Source of the DNA: Pirellulales bacterium
Lineage (GTDB): Bacteria > Planctomycetota > Planctomycetia > Pirellulales > Thermoguttaceae
DNA length: 7,258 nt
Direction: 5' to 3'
NCBI GenBank assembly: GCA_030605745.1
Contig: JAUWHT010000168.1
Coordinates: 1-7,258, forward strand
The position numbers and the translations under genes are program-made. Under the pieces are notes generated by a model. It did not search any database. It was not told where the DNA came from and saw only the letters and a list, made by a program, of their open reading frames with translations. Of the stretch, positions 1 through 4,989 are shown piece after piece; position 1 is the stretch's first letter; each line of letters begins with the position of its first letter.

Positions 1-1
1 G

Positions 2-124
2 TACATCCAGTATCCGGCTCATGTCAGCGACCTGCAGCGAGAGGACTGGGCCGAACAACGAGAAAATGTTCTAACATCAGTATTAGACCGCTATAAACCC
101 AAGAAATCCTTGCCAACATCGTGA
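2..124 (+). CDS. C-terminal fragment of an unidentified protein
   Basis: A reading frame open from the left edge runs 40 codons to a TGA at 122-124. The visible tail begins YIQYPAHVSDLQREDWAEQR and ends in a lysine/proline-rich stretch (RYKPKKSLPTS). The other two forward frames close earlier (at about 76 and 112). The codons favour G/C in third position, as in the genes downstream, and the charged, helix-like composition looks like real protein. I do not recognise the family. It does not look like the end of SecY, methionine aminopeptidase or IF-1, which often precede rpmJ, so the ribosomal genes here appear to follow an unrelated gene. The 5' part lies outside the window. Confidence 0.5.
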   Translation, partial: YIQYPAHVSDLQREDWAEQRENVLTSVLDRYKPKKSLPTS

Positions 125-275
125 GGCACTACCAAAATTGCCGATGGGGCCCAAAAGCAAACGGAGAGCAGAGAATCTGGGGGGCGTGCGGGGGTTAGGT
201 AAACAGGAAATCAGCCGAAAAAACAAAAAACATAGCATAAAGTAGACTAGTTCGAGAAATCTTCTTCGAAGGGCC

Positions 276-305
276 TTGCCTATTGCAGTCACGAGCCCTT
301 ATACT
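276..305 (+). promoter_or_regulatory. Predicted sigma70-type promoter of the rpmJ-rplQ operon
   Basis: A TTGCCT box (276-281) and a TATACT box (300-305) are separated by 18 bases, in an AT-richer gap between the upstream stop codon and rpmJ. Transcription would start near 312, about 50 bases before the rpmJ ATG. Just upstream, 251-270 is an imperfect palindrome (TTCGA ... TCGAA) that could be an operator, a short hairpin or chance. The rest of the 125-363 gap shows nothing else I can support. Confidence 0.5.
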
Positions 306-363
306 AAAATGCTTTGCGTATCGATGGGTAGTTTCAGTTTTGCAGCCCAGTAGGCAGCGAGTC

Positions 364-477
364 ATGAAAGTCCGATCCAGCGTGAAGCGTATCTGCGAGA
401 ATTGCAAGATCGTCCGCCGCCGGGGGGTCGTCTACGTGGTCTGCACCAACCCGCGCCACAAGCAGCGGCAGGGTTGA
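364..477 (+). CDS. rpmJ: 50S ribosomal protein L36
   Basis: This encodes a 37-residue L36 (bL36), a small zinc-ribbon protein of the large ribosomal subunit that binds 23S rRNA. It starts MKVRSSVKRICENCKIVRRR and has the full metal-binding set C11, C14, C27 and H32 (C-x2-C-x12-C-x4-H), so it is the zinc-containing 'C+' form. The ATG at 364 gives exactly the family length and N-terminus. The frame is open further upstream to 283, but that part would precede the predicted transcription start and has no L36 similarity. The Shine-Dalgarno site is poor. It is the first gene of the alpha-type cluster, 26 bases before rpsM. Confidence 0.95.
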   Translation: MKVRSSVKRICENCKIVRRRGVVYVVCTNPRHKQRQG

Positions 478-503
478 CAAAACATCAGTTGGAGTGTCCG
501 AGA

Positions 504-887
504 ATGCCGCGTCTACTGGGGGTTGACATACCGAGCAATCGCCCGACCGTGGTCGCGCTAACGTACCTCTACGGAGTAGGTTCGAAGGCTGCGCGTGTTC
601 TATGTCACGATGCGGGCATTGACCCGCATGCTCGGGCACGTGATCTCCGCGAGGACGAACTGGCTCGACTGGCAACCCTGTTGGACAAAGACTATGTAGT
701 GGAAGGGCAATTACGGCGGCAAAGGAACCAGAACATCATCCGCTTGCGCGACATTGCCTGTTACCGGGGCCTACGGCACCGTCGCGGCTTGCCGGTCCGC
801 GGGCAGCGCACTCGCACGAACGCGCGGACCCGCAAAGGGCCCAAGAAGACCGTTGCCGGAAAGAAGGGGGTTAAGGACCTGCGCTGA
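504..887 (+). CDS. rpsM: 30S ribosomal protein S13
   Basis: This 127-residue protein (uS13) sits in the head of the small subunit and contacts 16S rRNA, S19 and the large subunit through intersubunit bridges. The N-terminus (MPRLLGVDIPSNRPTVVALT) matches the family's 'GVDIP-N' opening. The central RLRDIACYRGLRHRRGLPVRGQRT segment and the very basic C-terminal tail (TRKGPKKTVAGKKGVKDLR) are typical. The ATG at 504 is preceded by GGAG at 491-494 with 9 bases of spacing, and it gives the family N-terminus; the longer open frame back to 402 overlaps rpmJ and is not conserved. The gap to rpsK is unusually long (212 bases) and filled by an inverted repeat. Confidence 0.95.
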   Translation: MPRLLGVDIPSNRPTVVALTYLYGVGSKAARVLCHDAGIDPHARARDLREDELARLATLLDKDYVVEGQLRRQRNQNIIRLRDIACYRGLRHRRGLPVRGQRTRTNARTRKGPKKTVAGKKGVKDLR

Positions 888-893
888 AGAACG

Positions 894-1077
894 TAGGGTA
901 TTAGGCTGTTAGGGTATTAGGCTGTTAGGAACGAAGATGGGGTCGAACGAGGCGTGGATACTCCAAGCTAAAAGCGTTTCAGTTGGTCGATGAAGCTGGT
1001 CCTGATTCCCTCCATGCTGATTGGTTCCCTGCGAAGAAAAACCTAATAGCCTAATAGTCTAACAGCCTAATAGTCTA
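894..1077 (+). repeat. Octamer-repeat inverted element 1, rpsM-rpsK gap
   Basis: The left arm (894-929) is a run of TTAG-containing octamers (GGTATTAG, GCTGTTAG, each twice). The right arm (1042-1077) is made of CCTAATAG/TCTAACAG-type octamers. The reverse complement of the right arm matches the left arm at 31 of 36 positions by hand alignment; three of the five differences become G-U pairs in a + strand transcript and two are G-G. The 112-base loop holds a degenerate coding remnant (see the pseudogene entry). The rpsK ribosome binding site begins just after the right arm. There is no U-run, so it is not a standard intrinsic terminator. It is more likely a dispersed non-autonomous repeat that may also act as an RNA processing or stability element. 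Confidence 0.85.
932..1054 (+). pseudogene. Possible decayed four-helix-bundle protein remnant in element 1
   Basis: Inside the loop of the octamer element one frame stays open without a start codon. It reads YSKLKAFQLVDEA at 959-997 and continues HADWFPAKKNLIA into the right arm, ending at TAA 1052-1054. This piece resembles the N-terminal helix of 'four helix bundle' (S23/IVP, Avd-like) proteins, whose usual form is approximately 'Y-x-x-L-x-A/V-F/W-Q-x-A-x-E-L'. An ATG at 937 lies in a different frame, so one base gained or lost between 937 and 958 would join them. The resemblance comes from memory of the family and covers only about 13 residues. It could be coincidence. Confidence 0.25.
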
Positions 1078-1099
1078 AGAAAGTGGAGAGAGGTGAGCG

Positions 1100-1480
1100 G
1101 TGGCTAAATCGAAACGACGCAAGATACGTCGGAACGTGGCAGTTGGGGTTGCCCACATCAAAGCCACGTTCAACAATACCACGATTACCATCACCGACAC
1201 CAAGGGAGATACCCTTTGCTGGTCGAGTGCGGGTACAAGCGGATTCAAGGGCAGCCGCAAGAGCACGCCGTTTGCCGGCCAGTTGGCTGCCCAACAGGTC
1301 GCCGAGAAGGCCGCCAAGTTCGGCATGAAAGAGGTCGATGTGAAAGTGAAGGGGCCGGGCAGCGGCCGAGAAAGTGCGATCACGGCGCTGCAATCCGCCG
1401 GACTGAAGATCAAGTCGATCGAGGACGTCACTCCGCTGCCTCACAATGGATGCCGTCCGAAGAAACGCCGGCGGGTCTGA
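1100..1480 (+). CDS. rpsK: 30S ribosomal protein S11
   Basis: This 126-residue uS11 belongs to the platform of the small subunit near the mRNA exit and the 3' end of 16S rRNA. Recognisable parts are the basic start MAKSKRRKIRRNVAVGVAHI, the ATFNNTTITITD core, the SSAGTSGFKGSRKSTPFAGQ segment and the invariant C-terminal HNGCRPKKRRRV. The start is GTG at 1100: it gives the usual N-terminus, and an AGGTGA sequence (1091-1096) lies just before it. It is flanked on both sides by inverted repeats, so its message may be processed separately from rpsM and rpsD. Confidence 0.95.
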   Translation: MAKSKRRKIRRNVAVGVAHIKATFNNTTITITDTKGDTLCWSSAGTSGFKGSRKSTPFAGQLAAQQVAEKAAKFGMKEVDVKVKGPGSGRESAITALQSAGLKIKSIEDVTPLPHNGCRPKKRRRV

Positions 1481-1524
1481 AAAGATCCAGCAAGTAGAAA
1501 AAACTCAAACTGTAAATGCTAGCA

Positions 1525-1599
1525 AGGGATTGGGGATTAGGGATTGGGGATTGGAATCACGCCTTCCGTATCAACTCTAATCCCTAATCCCCAATCCCT
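1525..1599 (+). repeat. Heptamer-repeat inverted element 2, rpsK-rpsD gap
   Basis: The left side (1525-1554) is about four heptamers alternating GGATTGG and GGATTAG. The right arm (1577-1599) is the complementary AATCCCC/AATCCCT series. Segments 1525-1547 and 1577-1599 are complementary at 22 of 23 positions, the odd one being a G-U pair in RNA, with a 29-base loop. Short tandem heptamers of this kind resemble the STRR repeats described in heterocystous cyanobacteria. The unit differs in length and sequence from the octamers of elements 1 and 3, but the architecture is the same: repeats, short spacer, inverted repeats. Confidence 0.85.
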
Positions 1600-1633
1600 G
1601 CCACTCAACATCGCGCTGGGAGTTAAGCCAGGT

Positions 1634-2260
1634 ATGGCACGCCGAACCGGACCCGTTTGCCGCATGTGTCGCCGCGAGGGAGCGAAGCTGTTCCTCAAGG
1701 GGACTCGCTGCGACACGCCTAAGTGCGCTTTCGAGCGTCGCGAATCACCACCGGGGATGAGCAGCTTCCGTCGTGGCAAAGTGACTGACTACGCACTGCA
1801 CCTGCGCGAGAAGCAAAAGGTAAAGAAGCACTACGGCGTGCTGGAACGCCAGTTTCGCAGGTACTTCAAGCAAGCCGAACGTGCCAAGGGGAACACCGGT
1901 GAGGTGCTGATGAGCCTGCTGGAGCGCCGACTGGATAACGTGGTGTGTAGACTCGGTTTTGGGCAGTCCCTGGCCCAGGCCCGGCTGTTGGTCAGCCACG
2001 GACACGTGACGATCAACGACCGCCGGGTGGATGTACCGAGCTACCTGACGCGACCTGGGGACGCGATCAAGGTGAAAGGGCGCCCCAAGAGTATCGCCCT
2101 GGTTCAGGCCAACCTGGAACAGACGGATCGCGACGTGCCTGATTTCCTCAGCCGGATCGATGGTCCGCAGCCCGAGGGACACGTGCTGCGGTTGCCGGAA
2201 GCCGCAGACGTGTCGGTTCCCGTCCAGACTCAACTGATCGTGGAGCTTTGCTCAAAGTAG
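1634..2260 (+). CDS. rpsD: 30S ribosomal protein S4
   Basis: This 208-residue uS4 is a primary 16S rRNA binder that nucleates assembly of the 5' domain and helps form the mRNA entry channel. In enterobacteria it also represses the alpha operon. The N-terminal zinc-finger form is present with C9, C12, C26 and C31 (CRMCRREGAKLFLKGTRC...KC). The S4 RNA-binding domain follows, roughly residues 97-160 (LERRLDNVVCRLGF, LVSHGHVTINDRRVDVPSY). The ATG at 1634 gives MARRTGPVCRMCRREG. A GGGAG at 1618-1622 is the likely Shine-Dalgarno, spaced 11 bases. An upstream in-frame ATG at 1544 would translate the heptamer repeat and is rejected. The stop TAG is embedded in the rpoA ribosome binding site. Confidence 0.95.
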   Translation: MARRTGPVCRMCRREGAKLFLKGTRCDTPKCAFERRESPPGMSSFRRGKVTDYALHLREKQKVKKHYGVLERQFRRYFKQAERAKGNTGEVLMSLLERRLDNVVCRLGFGQSLAQARLLVSHGHVTINDRRVDVPSYLTRPGDAIKVKGRPKSIALVQANLEQTDRDVPDFLSRIDGPQPEGHVLRLPEAADVSVPVQTQLIVELCSK

Positions 2261-2264
2261 GAGG
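2259..2264 (+). promoter_or_regulatory. rpoA ribosome binding site overlapping the rpsD stop
   Basis: AGGAGG at 2259-2264 shares its first two bases with the rpsD TAG stop (2258-2260) and sits 6 bases before the rpoA ATG. It is the strongest Shine-Dalgarno in the operon. The overlap predicts that ribosomes finishing S4 re-initiate on rpoA, coupling their translation. Confidence 0.8.
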
Positions 2265-2270
2265 CTTCTT

Positions 2271-3269
2271 ATGCGTATTCGATGGCGCGGACTTGAATTG
2301 CCCAGCAAAGTTGTGCCGGAAAGGTCCACCCTGTCTGCCACGTACGGCAAGTTCACTGCCGAGCCGTTCGAGCGCGGGTTCGGTGTAACGGTCGGTAACA
2401 GCCTCCGGCGGATCCTGCTTAGCAGCCTGGAAGGCAGCGCGATCACACAGATCAAGCTGCACGGCGCACAACACGAGTTCAGCACGCTACCGGGTGTGGT
2501 GGAGGACGTGACCGATATCGTGCTCAACGTGAAGTCGCTGGTAGTAAAGAACTACAGCAATCAGACTCGCGTGGTGCGAATTGAAAAGACCGCTGCCGGC
2601 GTGGTCACCGGCGCCGATGTGCAGGCCGACGAGCAGGTGGCGGTGATCACCAAGGACCACGTGATCGCCACCTTGACCGACGACGTGCCGTTCTTGCTGG
2701 AGATGGTGGTAGAGAACGGTCGGGGCTACGTTCCGGCCACCGAGCACACCCCCCAGGCTCAGGAAATCGGCATCATCCCCATCGATGCCGCCTTTAGCCC
2801 GGTGATCCGCGTTCGCTACGATGTCGACGAAACCCGAGTCGGACAGAAAACCAACTATGACAAGCTGACCATGGAAATCTGGACAAACGGCTCGGTCAGC
2901 CCGGAAATGGCCCTGGTCGAAGCCGCCAAAATCTTCCGCAAACACCTCAACCCCTTCACCCAGTACACCGAGCTGGGCCCGCCGGTCCACAGTGAAGTGC
3001 GTGCCCTGGGAAACATCGGGGTAGACCAGGCCACCGAAGCCAAGCTGGCCATGAAACTGGCGGAGTTGGACCTTTCGGTCCGCGCGGCCAATTGTCTGGA
3101 GGTGGGGGACATCAAGACCGTTCGCGACCTGGTCTGCAACAGCGAAGAGCAGTTGTTGGAGGTCCGCAACTTCGGCGAGACCACCCTGGTCGAAGTCCGT
3201 GAGAAGTTGTCGGATATTGGGCTTCGCCTGGGGATGCGGCTGCCGCCGGCCACCGTCAGCCCGTTGTAA
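2271..3269 (+). CDS. rpoA: DNA-directed RNA polymerase subunit alpha
   Basis: This 332-residue alpha subunit dimerises to seed assembly of beta and beta' and, through its C-terminal domain, contacts UP-element DNA and activators. The N-terminal domain spans about residues 1-235 and includes ERGFGVTVGNSLRRILLSSL (34-53), the dimerisation/beta-contact segment. A linker of about 20 residues follows. The C-terminal domain (about 256-328) contains LSVRAANCL, in which R271 and N274 correspond to the DNA-contacting R265 and N268 of E. coli, and it ends with the family's LRLGMRL. The ATG at 2271 has an ideal AGGAGG and the expected MRIRWRGLELP start. It is complete and shows nothing unusual. A 132-base gap with an inverted repeat separates it from rplQ. 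Confidence 0.97.
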   Translation: MRIRWRGLELPSKVVPERSTLSATYGKFTAEPFERGFGVTVGNSLRRILLSSLEGSAITQIKLHGAQHEFSTLPGVVEDVTDIVLNVKSLVVKNYSNQTRVVRIEKTAAGVVTGADVQADEQVAVITKDHVIATLTDDVPFLLEMVVENGRGYVPATEHTPQAQEIGIIPIDAAFSPVIRVRYDVDETRVGQKTNYDKLTMEIWTNGSVSPEMALVEAAKIFRKHLNPFTQYTELGPPVHSEVRALGNIGVDQATEAKLAMKLAELDLSVRAANCLEVGDIKTVRDLVCNSEEQLLEVRNFGETTLVEVREKLSDIGLRLGMRLPPATVSPL

Positions 3270-3275
3270 TCGTTG

Positions 3276-3362
3276 TTAGGCTGTTAGGCTGTTAGACTAT
3301 TAGGCTGTTAGGTTAGGCCGTCAGGGGTGTGAACCCCAAACCCTAATAGCCTAATAGCCTAT
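3276..3362 (+). repeat. Octamer-repeat inverted element 3, rpoA-rplQ gap
   Basis: It starts seven bases after the rpoA stop with four to five TTAGGCTG-like octamers (3276-3312) and closes with complementary CCTAATAG units (3341-3362). Segments 3292-3313 and 3341-3362 are complementary at 18 of 22 positions; alternative registers with the upstream units are also possible. The 27-base loop contains a second, perfect hairpin (3324-3337) with a GTGA tetraloop. The octamers are of the same family as element 1. There is no T-run after the right arm, so intrinsic termination is unlikely. Confidence 0.85.
3324..3337 (+). other. GNRA-capped small hairpin in the loop of element 3
   Basis: GGGGT (3324-3328) and ACCCC (3333-3337) pair perfectly around GTGA. 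In RNA this is a 5-bp stem with a GNRA-type tetraloop (GUGA), a stable and tertiary-contact-forming loop. It may simply be the tip of the larger element. Confidence 0.55.
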
Positions 3363-3401
3363 CCAAGTTCCTAAGGGTAGTAGTTTCACATTTATAGTGC
3401 C

Positions 3402-3968
3402 ATGCGACACCGAAGACGAGGCCGTAAACTTGGCCGAAATCCGAGTCACCAGCGCGCACTGCTGCGGAACCTGGCCAGCGCGCTTATGCTCACCGAGCGC
3501 GACGCCGAACTGGACGATAACCCGCCGAAGGTCAAAGGCCGCATCGTTACCACGCTCTCGAAGGCCAAAGAGGTTCGACCGTTGGTCGAGCGATGCATTA
3601 CCATTGCCCGACGCGCACTAAGCCACCAGGAAGCCGCCGACAGGCTCGAACCCGACGCCGAGCGTAACAGCCAGCAGTGGCGGACCTGGCGCCAAAGCGA
3701 GCAGTGGCAGGAGTGGAACCGGACGATCGCCCCGGTGGTGGCCGCCAGGCGCCGTGCGCTCAGACTGCTTGGCAACAAGCAAGCAGTAAGGATTCTCTTC
3801 GAGGAAATCGCCCCGCGCTTCGAGGACCGGCCCGGCGGATACACTCGCGTGCTGCGACTGGCGGAGCCGCGACTAGGCGACGCCGGCGACAGAGCCATCC
3901 TCGAACTGGTTGGCACCCACGACCGCCATCGCCGCAAGGGACCCAAACCATCCTTCGAGGCCGACTAA
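3402..3968 (+). CDS. rplQ: 50S ribosomal protein L17, insertion-bearing form
   Basis: This 188-residue bL17 is part of the large subunit near the peptide exit tunnel. The start MRHRRRGRKLGRNPSHQRAL and the core LFEEIAPRFEDRPGGYTRVLRL (132-153) identify the family. Typical bacterial L17 is about 115-130 residues. Here there is an extra piece near 31-46 (TERDAELDDNPPKVKG), a long charged, tryptophan-containing insertion about 73-112 (W93, W96, W102 and W105), and a short C-terminal extension (172-188). I recall similar insertions in planctomycete L17, so this is probably clade-typical rather than damage. No clear Shine-Dalgarno precedes the ATG. It is the last ribosomal gene of the cluster. Confidence 0.95.
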   Translation: MRHRRRGRKLGRNPSHQRALLRNLASALMLTERDAELDDNPPKVKGRIVTTLSKAKEVRPLVERCITIARRALSHQEAADRLEPDAERNSQQWRTWRQSEQWQEWNRTIAPVVAARRRALRLLGNKQAVRILFEEIAPRFEDRPGGYTRVLRLAEPRLGDAGDRAILELVGTHDRHRRKGPKPSFEAD

Positions 3969-4066
3969 ACGATGGAATTCTCCCTTGACGGGCTGTCCGG
4001 CCGCGATTACGCTCTGCGACTCTAATCTGGCACCTTTTCTCTCTTCTCGTGTTGCTGGCTGGTCAG

Positions 4067-4912
4067 ATGCCGTTGTTGCCGGGCCGAGTTGTTCTGCCGC
4101 TGTGGGCCGTTTTGGCGCTGGTCGGGTGCCACTCTGCCCCCAAGCAGAAGGGGGAGTCGCCACTAGTCCCGCCGCAGATGTCCTCCGATAGTTGTGTGCT
4201 GGAGATATTTTTTGTCCGCTTCCCATTCGGCAATCCGCAGATCAACGGGCATTTGTGGCAAGAGGTGGACGAACAGCATTTCCCGGCTTTGCTGCGGCAG
4301 CGGCTTGCCCGCAACGGGTTTCGGGTCGGACTTCTGAGCGGTCAATTGCCAATTGCGCTTTCAGAGCTACTTGAACTCAGCGACAAGCCGCCTCCGTCGG
4401 GAAATGCAAATCATGCCAAGGTGATCGAGATGGATTGCCCCCCCCGGGTGGTGCGCCGGCGGCTGCAAATCCGCAGCGGCCAACGCGGCGAGATCGTCGC
4501 CTCGCGGATCTACGACCAATTGTCGGTGCTGCTTTGCGAGCAGGGCCAACTCGGCGGAGAAACCTATTGTCAGGCCCAGGCAATGCTTGCCGTGAAAACC
4601 TTTCCCCAAGACGACGGCCGCGTCCGACTGGAACTGATCCCCGAACTGCATCACGATCAGACCCGACAGCGTTGGGTGGGCAACCAAGGGATGTTCCGCC
4701 TGGAAGCGGGCCGACCACGCAGGGTGTTCGACAATATGGGCGTCTCGGCCGTCCTCTCGCCCGGCAGCATGTTGATCCTAAGCAGTTTGCCCGACCGCCC
4801 CGGCAGCCTCGGTCACCACTTCTTTACCGAGGACGACGGCCAGTTGGAGCAGAAGCTGCTGGTAGTACGGCTCTCACAGACCCAGCACGACGAACTGTTC
4901 ACGCCGCCATAA
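4067..4912 (+). CDS. Predicted lipoprotein of unknown function
   Basis: The product has 281 residues from the ATG at 4067. It begins with a short signal: one arginine (R7), a hydrophobic stretch (VVLPLWAVLALVG) and a lipobox LVGC, with the lipidated cysteine at residue 21. A GTG at 4049 would add six residues and is less consistent with a signal peptide. The mature part has no further membrane segment. It contains FFVRFPFGNPQINGHLWQEV near residues 48-67 and a beta-rich C-terminal half. The segment VLSPGSMLILSSLPDRPGSL (about 229-248) recalls the 'v-dGqtlvigGL' strand of secretin-like domains, but this is weak. I do not recognise a named family. A TTGACG (3985-3990) with a poor -10 17 bases further on is a possible promoter, otherwise it is read from rplQ, 98 bases upstream. 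Its stop lies inside a REP-like arm. Confidence 0.75.
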   Translation: MPLLPGRVVLPLWAVLALVGCHSAPKQKGESPLVPPQMSSDSCVLEIFFVRFPFGNPQINGHLWQEVDEQHFPALLRQRLARNGFRVGLLSGQLPIALSELLELSDKPPPSGNANHAKVIEMDCPPRVVRRRLQIRSGQRGEIVASRIYDQLSVLLCEQGQLGGETYCQAQAMLAVKTFPQDDGRVRLELIPELHHDQTRQRWVGNQGMFRLEAGRPRRVFDNMGVSAVLSPGSMLILSSLPDRPGSLGHHFFTEDDGQLEQKLLVVRLSQTQHDELFTPP

Positions 4913-4989
4913 AGCCGCGACCGGTGGTCGCGCCCTGTGCAGTTAAGTTGCCGACGATACCGGCGCGACCATCGGTCGCGGCTTTATGG
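4907..4989. repeat. REP-like palindrome pair between convergent genes
   Basis: The 28-base arms 4907-4934 and 4962-4989 are reverse complements except at one position (a G-U pair in RNA), with a 27-base loop. Each arm is itself a palindrome with a 7-bp stem (CGCGACC/GGTCGCG at 4916-4932, loop GGT; and 4964-4980, loop ATC). Two imperfect palindromes in opposite orientation are the architecture of REP/BIME elements, which are mobilised by REP-associated transposases (RAYT) in other bacteria. The left arm contains the lipoprotein TAA (4910-4912) and the right arm lies inside the aldolase coding region. It could serve as a two-way transcription stop between the convergent genes. Confidence 0.8.

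Noticed and set aside
283..363. N-terminal extension of L36 or a leader peptide in frame with rpmJ
   Set aside because: L36 is 37 residues in nearly all bacteria. The extension starts upstream of the predicted -10 box and has no ribosome binding site.
937..993. Short 18-codon ORF starting at an ATG in the loop of element 1
   Set aside because: It is too short, lacks a ribosome binding site and resembles no known peptide. It is mentioned only as a possible frameshifted start of the four-helix-bundle remnant.
894..1077. CRISPR-like or telomere-like array
   Set aside because: Units are only 8 bases, run directly head to tail without unique spacers, and are arranged as complementary arms. This is neither a CRISPR array nor a chromosome end.
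1544..1633. Upstream in-frame ATG for rpsD
   Set aside because: It would translate the heptamer repeat; the conserved S4 N-terminus starts at the ATG at 1634.
2487..2990. Open frame on the - strand within rpoA
   Set aside because: The histidine/glycine/valine-rich composition is typical of antisense reading of a GC-rich gene; rpoA is intact in the other strand.
3985..4013. Promoter for the lipoprotein gene (TTGACG, 17 bases, TACGCT)
   Set aside because: The -35 is good but the -10 matches the consensus at only three positions. It is kept as a remark in the gene entry rather than as a feature.
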